In this document: positions 6,693-12,632 of the stretch, in pieces
Layout: every line of letters begins with the position of its first letter
Position numbering within the stretch: position 1 is the stretch's first letter
Notes under the pieces: generated by a model
The model's input: only the letters and a program-made list of their open reading frames with translations
What the model was told of the DNA's origin: nothing
The model's database searches: none
Assembly: GCA_050747865.1 (NCBI GenBank)
Contig: JBOGJI010000175.1
Location: 1-12,632, forward strand
Length of the DNA stretch: 12,632 nt
DNA from: JBOGJI01 sp050747865
Lineage (GTDB): Bacteria > Acidobacteriota > Thermoanaerobaculia > Multivoradales > JAHEKO01
Direction: 5' to 3'
Position numbers and translations under genes: made by a program

Positions 6693-6707
6693 TCCTGCCG
6701 CGCGATC

Positions 6708-7361
6708 TCACTCCAGCCGGGCGTTGATCTCGCCGACGCCGACGTCGGCACGGATCACGGCCTGACCCGTGCCGTGCTCCCAGCTCGTCTTGCCGCCGAC
6801 GAACCCCGAACGCTCGCCCGCGTGCATGCCGTCGGGAAGGTGCAGGTTGGTCTCACCGACGCCGGTGTCGAGGGAGACCGAACGTGCCGTATCGATGGGC
6901 AGGCGGAGGGTCATCTCGCCCACGCCGAGCTCGGCTCCGATGTTGCCGGCCAGTCCCGAGATCTCGAGCTCGCCGACGCCCATGTCGACTCCCAGATCGA
7001 GCTCGGCGGGGATCCTCACGACGCCGCGCAGGACGAGATCGCGCCTCTGCCCGCGGTCGAAGCCGCGCAGATCGAGGGCGAGCTCGCCGTGACGGCTGGA
7101 GCTCTCGAGCGTCACCCGCCGCGCGGCCTCGGCGCAGCGTTCCTTGCCAGGCTTGCAGCGCAGCTCGAAGTCGACCTGCACGTCGCCGCGGTCTTCGCCC
7201 GTGATCCGGGCTTCGCCGACCGGTAGATCGAGCTCGATGCGCTCGATGCCCGCGGTCGGGAAGGTCTGGCGCAGGGTGCGAACGGTGTCGCGCTCGTCGG
7301 CCGCAGCCGGAAGCGCGGCGAGGCAGATCAGGGCGACGAGTGACAGACTCCGCTCTCTCAT
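6708..7361 (-). CDS. Exported DUF4097-like protein with repeated GVGE motifs
   Basis: 217 residues with a Sec signal peptide (MRERSLSLVALICLAALPAAA, cleavage probably near residue 20-22). The mature protein is predicted to be all-beta. It carries PVGE at 47-50 and GVGE at 128-131, 146-149, 167-170 and 208-211, each starting a new strand-like segment (ELEIS, EMTLRL, ETNLHL, EINARL). This pattern is characteristic of the DUF4097/DUF2154-type 'putative adhesin' beta-solenoid proteins found in many bacteria, but I assign the family by pattern only. Two cysteines (C69, C76) could form a disulfide in the periplasm. The start is fixed by AGGAGG 8 nt upstream of the ATG. The gene is monocistronic and convergent with the VOC gene. 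In other bacteria such proteins often sit beside envelope-stress or sigma/anti-sigma genes; none is adjacent here. Function unknown. Confidence 0.8.
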   Translation of the reverse strand: MRERSLSLVALICLAALPAAADERDTVRTLRQTFPTAGIERIELDLPVGEARITGEDRGDVQVDFELRCKPGKERCAEAARRVTLESSSRHGELALDLRGFDRGQRRDLVLRGVVRIPAELDLGVDMGVGELEISGLAGNIGAELGVGEMTLRLPIDTARSVSLDTGVGETNLHLPDGMHAGERSGFVGGKTSWEHGTGQAVIRADVGVGEINARLE

Positions 7362-7427
7362 GTCGGGTTCCTCCTCGGCCCATCCCTACGGGCCCGGCCC
7401 CGTTGGAGTTTCGGCAGGAGCGGTTAC

Positions 7428-7460
7428 ATGAGCTTCTCGGCGGGCATAATCGGCGGATGA
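7428..7460 (+). CDS. Possible 10-codon upstream ORF before the aminotransferase
   Basis: ATG at 7428 has AGGAG (7416-7420) 7 nt upstream, the best Shine-Dalgarno sequence in this region. The peptide is MSFSAGIIGG. Its TGA overlaps the aminotransferase ATG as ATGA. It could deliver ribosomes to the aminotransferase, which has no good site of its own. Against this, a -10-like CATAAT lies inside it and may start a leaderless transcript that skips it. It is too short to judge by coding content. Confidence 0.25.
   Translation: MSFSAGIIGG
7445..7450 (+). promoter_or_regulatory. Possible -10 element for leaderless transcription of the aminotransferase
   Basis: CATAAT matches the TATAAT consensus at 5 of 6 positions and ends exactly 6 nt before the ATG at 7457. 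Transcription would then begin at or beside the start codon. A TTACAT at 7424-7429 could be a weak -35 with a 15-nt spacer, which is short. Confidence 0.45.
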
Positions 7461-8317
7461 TCGTCTACCTGAACGGCCGTTTCCTGCCGCTTGCCGAGGC
7501 GAGCATCAGCCCTCAGGACCGCGGTTTCCTCTTCGCCGACGGGCTCTACGAAGGGGTCGCCGCCTATGCCGGCGAGCCGTTCCTGTGGGACGAGCACATG
7601 GAGCGGCTGGCGATCGGCCTGCGCGCCCTCGAGATCCCCTACGACGAGCTGCCGGCCCTGCGCCTGGCGGCTCAACGGCTGCTCGCGGACAACGACCTGC
7701 GGGATCGGGACGCTTTCATCTATCTGCAGGTCACGCGCGGCCCGGCGCCTCGCGCCCACCCGTTCCCGCGGCCGCCGATCGAGCCGACGGTGTATGTGGA
7801 GGTGAAGCCGCTGAGCCGCGTGCCGGAAGAGCAGGCGCGCCAAGGAGTCGCGACGATCACCGTCCCCGACCTGCGCTGGGCGCGCTGCGACCTCAAGACC
7901 CTCTCGCTCACCGCCAACGTCCTGGCGAAGGAGGCGGCCGTCCGTGCCGACGCCTATGAGGCTCTGCTGGTGCGCGACGGCGCGGCGCTCGAGGGCAGCC
8001 ATAGCAACTTCTTCGCGGTGCTGGGAGGCGGCCTGGTCACCTTCCCCGAGTCGCCCTTCATCCTGCCCGGCGTAACCCGGCGCCTGGTGCTCGAGCTGGC
8101 CGCCGAGCTGAGCCTTCCGACACGCCTCGCCGCGGTGCGCGTCGAGGATCTGCCGCGGCTCGAGGAAGCATTCCTCACCGGCACCACGACCGAAGTGCTG
8201 CCGGTGGTGACGATCGACGGCCGCCCGGTCAGAAGCGGGCGGCCGGGAGACGTGACCCTGCGCCTCCGGCAGGCGTTTCTCGAGCACACCACCCCGGTAC
8301 CGGCGCGTGAGGCATGA
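7457..8317 (+). CDS. dat: PLP-dependent class IV aminotransferase, D-amino acid aminotransferase type
   Basis: Cytoplasmic enzyme of 286 residues. It would exchange the amino group between a D-amino acid and a 2-oxo acid (for example D-alanine + 2-oxoglutarate giving pyruvate + D-glutamate), feeding peptidoglycan precursors. The PLP lysine is K147 in CDLKTLSLTANVLAKE, which closely matches the D-AAT context. RGPAPRAH gives R99 and H101, the pair that holds the alpha-carboxylate in Bacillus D-AAT. Y31 (GLYEGV) and E179 (LEGSHSN) also match. The C-terminal LTGTTTEVLPV binds the cofactor phosphate. Branched-chain aminotransferases and aminodeoxychorismate lyases share the fold but usually lack the RxH pair. 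The start at 7457 gives the family's usual N-terminus (MIVYLNGRFL); the longer open frame from 7340 lies over the divergent gene and is unlikely. It converges with the SDR gene, 15 nt away. Substrate is inferred. Confidence 0.85.
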   Translation: MIVYLNGRFLPLAEASISPQDRGFLFADGLYEGVAAYAGEPFLWDEHMERLAIGLRALEIPYDELPALRLAAQRLLADNDLRDRDAFIYLQVTRGPAPRAHPFPRPPIEPTVYVEVKPLSRVPEEQARQGVATITVPDLRWARCDLKTLSLTANVLAKEAAVRADAYEALLVRDGAALEGSHSNFFAVLGGGLVTFPESPFILPGVTRRLVLELAAELSLPTRLAAVRVEDLPRLEEAFLTGTTTEVLPVVTIDGRPVRSGRPGDVTLRLRQAFLEHTTPVPAREA

Positions 8318-8332
8318 GCCCGGAGATCGATT

Positions 8333-9349
8333 TCACGTCTCCGCTTCTCGACGGGCGGCTTGTGTCCGGTACCAGTCGACGACGGCGCGCGCGGTGTCGG
8401 CGAACGGCCGGAAGGTGACGCCGAGCTCGCTCTCGGCCCGTCGAGAGCTCACGAGCCGGTGGAGGTTCATGGTCTTCATCCCCGTCCGCGTCACCTTTGC
8501 CGGCTTTCCCGTCCAGCGCGATCGGGCCTCCTCGAAGGCGGCGAACAGCATCGCCAGAGCGTAGGGAATGCGGAGCCTCGGGGCGCGCACGCCGCTCGCC
8601 TGCTCGAGGGCGGCGAAGATGTCGCCCAATGTCATCGGGTGGCCCGCCACGAGATAGCGTGCCCCGTGAGCCGCGCGCTCGGCGGCTGCGATCATCGCGG
8701 AGGCGACGTCCCGCGCGTCGACGACCTCCATGCCACCCGGCGGCACACCCGGGAGCTTGTGGGCGAGGAAGTCGAGAGCGAGTTGCCCGGCGCTCGTCGG
8801 GCCGGCGTCGCCCGGGCCCCACATCCAGCCGGGCAGGATCTCGATCACCGCCATGCCGTGCGGCGACTCGAAGGCGCGGATGGCGGCGGCAGCCTCGAGC
8901 TTGCTCTTGAAATAGAGGTTGTCGGCGGCCAGCGAAGGCGGTGGGCTCTCCTCGTCGCTCGGTGAGCCGTCCGGCTCCGCGCCGATCATGCCGCTCGACC
9001 CGGTGTGCAGGAACTTGTGGACGCCGCGCTCGTTCGCCAGGCGTATGAGGGCCAGCGTCGCAGCGACGTTGGTCTCCTGCAGCACACGCTGGTGGTCGCC
9101 GGGCTGGTAGTACTCGCGGAAGTAGGCGGCGGTGTGGAACACGACGTCGCAGCCTTCGAGAGCGGAGGCGAAGCCGTCGGGAGCGCGCACGTCGCCGACC
9201 ACCCAGTCGACCTCCAGGTTACCGAGCAACATTTCCGCCTTCTCCGGCGAGCGGATCAGGCCCGTGACATCGTGGCCGCGGGCACGGAGCTGGCGCACCA
9301 GGTTGTTGCCGAGCAGACCGGTGGCGCCGGTCACGAAGGTCTTCATCAT
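8333..9349 (-). CDS. Extended SDR: NAD(P)-dependent epimerase/dehydratase or dihydroflavonol-reductase-like
   Basis: Cytoplasmic oxidoreductase of 338 residues. The Rossmann fold starts at once with GATGLLGNN (G8xxG11xxG14). Next come GDVRAP with D53 for the cofactor ring, VVFHTAA (69-75), the catalytic serine region TGSSG (116-120) and YFKSK with Y146 and K150. ILPGWMWGPGD and VDARDVASAM are typical of the dihydroflavonol-4-reductase/HpnA-like branch of extended SDRs. The true substrate cannot be read from sequence. The start at 9349 (one codon before another ATG) is set by AAGGAG 5 nt upstream. The open frame to 9424 would run through the operator and is unlikely. It is immediately downstream of tetR on the same strand, with 78 nt between. 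A copy of the tetR operator-like sequence lies in this gap, so repression by the TetR protein is likely. Confidence 0.9.
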   Translation of the reverse strand: MMKTFVTGATGLLGNNLVRQLRARGHDVTGLIRSPEKAEMLLGNLEVDWVVGDVRAPDGFASALEGCDVVFHTAAYFREYYQPGDHQRVLQETNVAATLALIRLANERGVHKFLHTGSSGMIGAEPDGSPSDEESPPPSLAADNLYFKSKLEAAAAIRAFESPHGMAVIEILPGWMWGPGDAGPTSAGQLALDFLAHKLPGVPPGGMEVVDARDVASAMIAAAERAAHGARYLVAGHPMTLGDIFAALEQASGVRAPRLRIPYALAMLFAAFEEARSRWTGKPAKVTRTGMKTMNLHRLVSSRRAESELGVTFRPFADTARAVVDWYRTQAARREAET

Positions 9350-9381
9350 GGGATCTCCTTTCTCTTCTCGAGCTCCAAAGT

Positions 9382-9408
9382 ATCTATAGTAGATCGGCCG
9401 ACCGGTCA
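9382..9408 (-). promoter_or_regulatory. Promoter and TetR-type operator upstream of the SDR gene
   Basis: The gap between tetR and the SDR gene holds ATCGGCCGACCGGTCA (9393-9408). It is identical at 15 of 16 positions to the sequence at the tetR start (10063-10078). The core GACCGGTC is a perfect palindrome. On the minus strand it runs into an AT-rich stretch with TATAGA (a -10 candidate) and the small dyad ATCTA-tag-TAGAT (9382-9394). CTGACC within the operator could be a poor -35 with 15-nt spacing. Binding here would cover the promoter and stop SDR expression. The promoter part is less certain than the operator match. Confidence 0.6.
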
Positions 9409-9427
9409 GCAGACGAGCACACAAAAA

Positions 9428-10060
9428 TCACCCGGTCTCCGGCAGAATCCCCTGAAAGAACATTGCCAGGAGCTCGCGCAGGTAGGCCTCGTCGTCGGGG
9501 AGTCCGGCGAGCGTCTCGGCGAGGGCCACGCGCACGGGGCGATCCTCGAACCAGTGATCGATCACGCCGAGCAGGCTGGTCAGGATCGAGAACGGGTGGA
9601 CGTCGGACCGCAGCTCGCCACGCTCCTGGGCCTCGCGCACCTTGGCGACGCCCAGGCGGACCAGCTCCTCGCCCTGCCCGAAAGGGGGCGAGTCCTGGGT
9701 CTCCAGTCGCAACCAGCTCCGGAAACGCGCGAACTCGGGGTTCTTGCTCTGGAAGCGGAAGTAGGCCTCCATCGAGCGCTTCAACAGGTCGGCGGTCGAG
9801 GTGGGCTCCGTCAGCAAGCGCCTCTGCAGCTCGGCGTAGACCTCGAACCGGCGATCCTTGACCGCCGTCCACAGACCCTCTTTCGACCCGAAGTGATGGT
9901 GGATGAGGCTCTTCGTGACCCCGGCCGCCTGCGCCACGGCGCTCATCGACGCTGCCGCCGGACCGCGTTCCAGGAAGAGGCGCTCGGCGGCATCGAGGAT
10001 GGCCGTCCGGGTGGCTTCGGCGTTGCGTCGAGGTGTCATGGCGGTCGGCTCGACAGTCAT
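9428..10060 (-). CDS. TetR/AcrR family transcriptional repressor
   Basis: DNA-binding regulator of 210 residues. The N-terminal helix-turn-helix domain is typical: AILDAAERLFLERG (20-33), then SMSAVAQAAGVTKSLIHHHFGSKEGL (39-63), with the recognition helix around VTKSLIHHHF. The C-terminal helical ligand-binding domain (about 75-205) is generic, and the ligand cannot be predicted. Two starts are possible. The ATG at 10060 has no Shine-Dalgarno sequence and would leave a leader of only about 11 nt from the predicted promoter. The ATG at 10039 has a weak GAG upstream and loses just seven residues before the conserved part. The gene is transcribed away from the sulfatase-like gene and towards the SDR gene. 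Operator-like repeats in front of both tetR and the SDR gene point to autorepression plus control of the SDR gene. Confidence 0.93.
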   Translation of the reverse strand: MTVEPTAMTPRRNAEATRTAILDAAERLFLERGPAAASMSAVAQAAGVTKSLIHHHFGSKEGLWTAVKDRRFEVYAELQRRLLTEPTSTADLLKRSMEAYFRFQSKNPEFARFRSWLRLETQDSPPFGQGEELVRLGVAKVREAQERGELRSDVHPFSILTSLLGVIDHWFEDRPVRVALAETLAGLPDDEAYLRELLAMFFQGILPETG

Positions 10061-10079
10061 TGATTGGCCGACCGGTCAA
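10060..10079 (-). promoter_or_regulatory. TetR operator at the tetR start
   Basis: TTGATTGGCCGACCGGTCAA is an imperfect 20-nt palindrome, 14 of 20 positions being symmetric (TTGA...TCAA ends and GACCGGTC core). Sixteen bases of it recur, with one change, before the SDR gene. It begins right after the -10 of the predicted tetR promoter, over the expected transcript start, and reaches the first tetR codon. That position is ideal for autorepression. Confidence 0.65.
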
Positions 10080-10108
10080 TTGTAGACAGGCGCATCGCCC
10101 CTTGTCAA
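10079..10108 (-). promoter_or_regulatory. Sigma-70-type promoter of tetR
   Basis: On the minus strand a perfect -35 TTGACA (10103-10108) and TACAAT (10079-10084, 5 of 6 to consensus) are separated by 18 nt. Transcription would start around 10072, inside the operator. This is the strongest housekeeping-type promoter visible in the window. Confidence 0.7.
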
Positions 10109-10157
10109 GTGCCTGTCGCCCGTCATCCTCCGCGACCGGGAGATCCGGAGTCTGGGC

Positions 10158-10163
10158 TATCGT
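10158..10163 (+). promoter_or_regulatory. Possible -10 element for leaderless transcription of the sulfatase-like gene
   Basis: TATCGT (TANNNT pattern) ends 6 nt before the GTG at 10170. GGAG at 10147-10150 is too far away to serve as a Shine-Dalgarno sequence for that start. I see no clear -35. This is the weakest of the three candidates of this kind. Confidence 0.3.
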
Positions 10164-10169
10164 CTGGAC

Positions 10170-12518
10170 GTGGTGCGTTCTCTTCTCGCGGCGGGATTCA
10201 TGGCAGGTCTCCTGTGGAGCTGCGTCGCGGAAGCTCCGGGGCCGGCCAGTCTGCGTCTGATTGATCTCGTCGACGCGGCGCGTGTCACCAACAGGCCGAC
10301 GGCCTGGGAGGAGCCGCAGCCGACCGAGTGGACGTTCGCCGGCGCGGACACCGCGGGTTGGCGGGCCGGTGCGGGTGTCGATCGCCTGCGCGTGGAGGAC
10401 GGAGCGCTCGTCGGGCGCAGCTCCAGCGAGCAGCCGATCCTCCACGTCGCCTGGCGACCGACGATCGACCCCGGAGAGCCGGTCCACGCGGTGGAGGTGC
10501 GGATGGCGGCGTCTCGCCCCGGAACCCTGCGGGTTGAGCTGTTGGGCGCCGAGACGTTCTCGCTGGCCGCGGCGCGAGACCTCCTGAGCAGCTTCTCGCG
10601 CGGGTTCGACGCCCCCGTCGTGCCGGGGGAGGAGACCCAGGTCTACCGGCTCGAGAGCCCGTGGGCGGTCACCGCCGGGGCCATTCGCCAGCTCGTTCTG
10701 CTGCCGACCGACACCCCGGACAGCGATTTCCGCATCGAGAGCGTGCGGGTGATCTTCCGCCGCGAGCACCTGGCGGGGATCCCCTCCGGCGTCGCCTGGC
10801 AGGGGCTGGGAGAGATCTACCGCGAGACCCTGGTGGCGCGCAGCCCCGAGACCTGGCGCTTTCCTCTCGAGCTGCCGGAGCGGCCGGTGCTCGATCTCGC
10901 GGTGGGAACGGTGGAGGAGGGGCCGGTGACCTTCGAGGTCGGCGCGACGGTCGGAGACCGGCGCGTGCCGCTGTTCGAACGGACCGTGACGCGCGAGCAG
11001 GGCTGGTCGCCGGCGCGGATCGATCTCGCGCGCTGGGCGGGGCGGTCCGTGGATCTCCAGCTCACCCTGCGATCCGAGCGCCAGGGAGCGGTGGGCTTCT
11101 GGGGCGCTCCCGCGGTGCGGTGGCGCGTGCCGCTGCCGTCCGCAAACGCGCCGCCACAGGGCGTGATCCTGGTCGTGGCCGACACCCTGCGCCGCGACCA
11201 CCTGTCCGTCTACGGGTACGAGCGGGATACCGCGCCTGTGCTGACCGATCTGGCTGCCGGGGGCGTCCTGTTCCGGGACGCGCTGGCGCAGGCCACCTGG
11301 ACCAAGGTCTCAGTGCCGTCGATCCTGACCTCGCTCTATCCGTCCTCCCACGGTGTGCTGGACTTTCCCGACCGGCTGCCGGCCGCGGCCGAGACCCTCG
11401 CCGAGACCTACCGCGAGGCGGGCTACGCGACCCTGGCCCTGGCCTCGATCCCCTTCGTCGGGCGAGTCACGAATCTCCACCAGGGCTTCGAGGAGATCCA
11501 CGAGTCGGGGTCCCTGCCCCGGAAGCTCGAGTCCAAGACCGCCCGCGAGCTCGTCGGCCGCCTGCTGCCGTGGCTCGAGGCGCACCGCGAAGTGCCGTTC
11601 TTCGTGCTGCTGCACGTCTCCGACCCGCACGATCCGTTCGAGCCCTATGCGCCGTACGACAGCCTGTGGAGCGATCCGGCGTTCGACGGGACATTCGCCC
11701 GCCAGCAGGAGGCCGCGCGCGAGCAGATCGCCGACCCGCTGCTGCGCCGCTTCCGGATGCCGACGCGGGACGAGCTGGTCGCTGCGGGAATCGACCCCGG
11801 GGCCTACGTGGCCCATGAGGTCGGCTGGTACGACGGCTCGATCCGGGCCATGGACGACGAGCTCGGGCGGCTGGTCGACCACCTCGCCGCGCTGGGGCTG
11901 GCCGACCGCGTGCTGCTCGCCTTCACCAGCGACCACGGCGAGGAGTTCCTGGAACACGGCCGCCACTTCCACGGCCAGTCGGTCTACGCCGAGCTCGCCG
12001 ATGTGCCGCTGATCCTCCACGGCCCCGGGGTCCCCGCCGGCACCGTGGTGGAGGAGACCGTGCAGACACTCGACCTGATGCCCACGTTGCTGGAGCTCTC
12101 GGGCCTGCGGGTGCCCGCCGGAGCCCAGGGCCGCAGCCTGGTCCCGATCCTGGGTGGCGACGCGGGAGGATCTAGACCGTCGCCCGCGATCGTGGAGAAG
12201 GCCGCCACCAAGAATCCCGCCGCCCCGCCGCCGCACGAGACCGCCGGCACCGCCGTGGTCCTGGATCGCTGGAAGCTCGTCCACCACACGGCTCCCGCGC
12301 CCGGCGGCCCCGAGGTCGAGCTGTTCGACCGCAGCCGCGACCCCTTCGACCGCCACGACGTCGCCGCCCGCTATCCGGCCGTCGTCCGCAGCCTCCTTTC
12401 GATCCTGCAGACCTGGCGGCACCATGCCGAAGCGGCTCGGCTCCCGCAAGGCGAGCAAGCAACCGAAGGCCTCTCGCAGCAGGAGCTGGACCGCCTCCGC
12501 AGTCTCGGCTACATCTGA
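10170..12518 (+). CDS. Sulfatase/alkaline-phosphatase superfamily protein, probable lipoprotein, no formylglycine motif
   Basis: 782 residues. A signal peptide ends in a lipobox-like LLWSC (C18), so the protein is probably lipid-anchored and acts in the periplasm or on the surface. Residues about 30-325 form a beta-rich region I do not recognise, perhaps carbohydrate-binding-like. The catalytic domain starts at 331 (GVILVVADTLRRDHLSVYGY, with metal ligand D338 and D343). Further ligands are likely H487 (SDPHDPF), D588/H589 (FTSDHGEE) and H601 (HFHG). Where sulfatases have CxPSR or SxPSR, this protein has T378-K-V-S381-V. The Cys/Ser nucleophile is replaced by Thr and the Arg is missing, so formylglycine formation is not expected. 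It may be a phosphatase, phosphodiesterase or phosphotransferase. The C-terminal LRSLGYI is typical of a large sulfatase-like group. The start is GTG at 10170; ATG at 10200 would shorten the signal peptide too much. Confidence 0.85.
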   Translation: MVRSLLAAGFMAGLLWSCVAEAPGPASLRLIDLVDAARVTNRPTAWEEPQPTEWTFAGADTAGWRAGAGVDRLRVEDGALVGRSSSEQPILHVAWRPTIDPGEPVHAVEVRMAASRPGTLRVELLGAETFSLAAARDLLSSFSRGFDAPVVPGEETQVYRLESPWAVTAGAIRQLVLLPTDTPDSDFRIESVRVIFRREHLAGIPSGVAWQGLGEIYRETLVARSPETWRFPLELPERPVLDLAVGTVEEGPVTFEVGATVGDRRVPLFERTVTREQGWSPARIDLARWAGRSVDLQLTLRSERQGAVGFWGAPAVRWRVPLPSANAPPQGVILVVADTLRRDHLSVYGYERDTAPVLTDLAAGGVLFRDALAQATWTKVSVPSILTSLYPSSHGVLDFPDRLPAAAETLAETYREAGYATLALASIPFVGRVTNLHQGFEEIHESGSLPRKLESKTARELVGRLLPWLEAHREVPFFVLLHVSDPHDPFEPYAPYDSLWSDPAFDGTFARQQEAAREQIADPLLRRFRMPTRDELVAAGIDPGAYVAHEVGWYDGSIRAMDDELGRLVDHLAALGLADRVLLAFTSDHGEEFLEHGRHFHGQSVYAELADVPLILHGPGVPAGTVVEETVQTLDLMPTLLELSGLRVPAGAQGRSLVPILGGDAGGSRPSPAIVEKAATKNPAAPPPHETAGTAVVLDRWKLVHHTAPAPGGPEVELFDRSRDPFDRHDVAARYPAVVRSLLSILQTWRHHAEAARLPQGEQATEGLSQQELDRLRSLGYI

Positions 12519-12520
12519 GC

Positions 12521-12632
12521 CCGAGCTCAGAGCCTGTGACTGAATCTCCCGTGGGTCGCGCGCCAGGGGCTTGCGGGTCGTATGCAAGGAGCGAGGAGTG
12601 AGCATACTCATTAGTATGTGACCGACGAGCGA
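12521..12632 (+). repeat. Truncated palindromic interspersed repeat, right edge
   Basis: The sequence after the sulfatase-like gene has no ORF of interest. A 6-bp stem with 4-nt loop (CATACT-catt-AGTATG) lies at 12603-12618. It has the same stem length, loop length and flanking bases (G before, T after) as the hairpin at 7-22 read on the minus strand. The approach to the hairpin also matches: GCAAGG then GCG in both, about 20 nt before it. The element is cut by the window edge 14 nt past the hairpin. The outer boundary, perhaps near CTCAGAGCCTGTGAC, is inferred. The downstream half is expected outside. Confidence 0.55.

Noticed and set aside
6693..6707. Terminator between the convergent VOC and exported-protein genes
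   Set aside because: Only 15 nt, with no hairpin plus T-run that I can see. The 15-nt gap at 8318-8332 is likewise empty.
7388..7405. GGGCCC-rich dyad in the divergent region before the aminotransferase
   Set aside because: Short, imperfect and expected by chance at this GC content.
7340..7456. N-terminal extension of the aminotransferase
   Set aside because: It overlaps the start of the divergent exported-protein gene, and the family's N-terminus begins at 7457.
9350..9424. N-terminal extension of the SDR gene
   Set aside because: It would read through the operator and promoter region, and the AAGGAG lies just before the ATG at 9349.
10026..10055. TGTCGA followed by CGAC on the minus strand near the tetR start, as a third ECF-like promoter
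   Set aside because: The spacer is 19 nt instead of 17, it lies within the tetR coding region and a good sigma-70 promoter is present just upstream.
9384..11201. 605-codon open frame on the minus strand opposite tetR and the sulfatase-like gene
   Set aside because: It runs antisense to two well-supported genes, has Arg/Pro/Gly-rich low-complexity content and no family motif. It is a by-product of high GC.
11310..12611. 433-codon minus-strand frame opposite the sulfatase domain
   Set aside because: Antisense to conserved metal-binding motifs; no homology-like features and no ribosome-binding site.

Overview
The window is GC-rich, densely coding DNA (judged by eye) from a Gram-negative-type bacterium. 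The signs are a MacA/MacB-type envelope exporter, a predicted lipoprotein hydrolase and a Sec-exported protein. The large sulfatase-fold protein ending in 'LRSLGYI', the DUF4097-like exported protein and the DUF899/VOC genes remind me of uncultured Acidobacteriota- or Myxococcota-like lineages, but nothing here fixes the taxon. Both ends lie inside what looks like the same family of palindromic interspersed repeat. This suggests a complete assembly contig that broke at repeats.

Layout. (1) 1-98: truncated repeat. (2) 127-4509, minus strand: an exporter operon in the order macA-like adaptor, LolD/MacB-type ATPase, MacB-like permease, a possible 25-codon ORF, second MacB-like permease. The genes overlap or nearly touch. 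(3) 4510-4725: divergent control region with two direct repeats. Each repeat carries a TGTCGA-N17-CGWC element that fits the promoter motif I recall for ECF42-group sigma factors. (4) 4726-6692, plus strand: an operon of two different DUF899 thioredoxin-fold proteins and a PhnB-like VOC protein. (5) 6708-7361, minus strand: an exported protein with repeated GVGE motifs. (6) 7457-8317, plus strand: a class IV (D-amino acid type) aminotransferase. (7) 8333-10060, minus strand: a TetR regulator followed by an extended SDR/epimerase. A near-identical operator-like sequence precedes each of these two genes. (8) 10170-12518, plus strand: a 782-residue sulfatase/alkaline-phosphatase-superfamily protein, probably lipid-anchored, without the formylglycine motif. 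(9) 12521-12632: a second truncated repeat.

How the parts may work together. The exporter is an efflux or lipid/peptide export machine; its outer-membrane partner is not in the window. The DUF899-DUF899-VOC operon looks like a stress or detoxification unit under an alternative sigma factor encoded elsewhere. TetR probably represses itself and the SDR. Three genes without a convincing Shine-Dalgarno sequence (macA-like, aminotransferase, sulfatase-like) each have a -10-like hexamer exactly 6 nt before the start codon. Genes inside operons generally have Shine-Dalgarno sequences, so leaderless transcription is plausible for those three.

I saw no tRNA, rRNA, CRISPR array, phage gene or transposase gene. 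No gap without a gene exceeds about 220 bases. I found no single clearly new defence or biosynthetic system. The most unusual items are the tandem ECF-like promoters, the linked small ORF between the two permeases, the terminal repeat pair and the non-canonical sulfatase.
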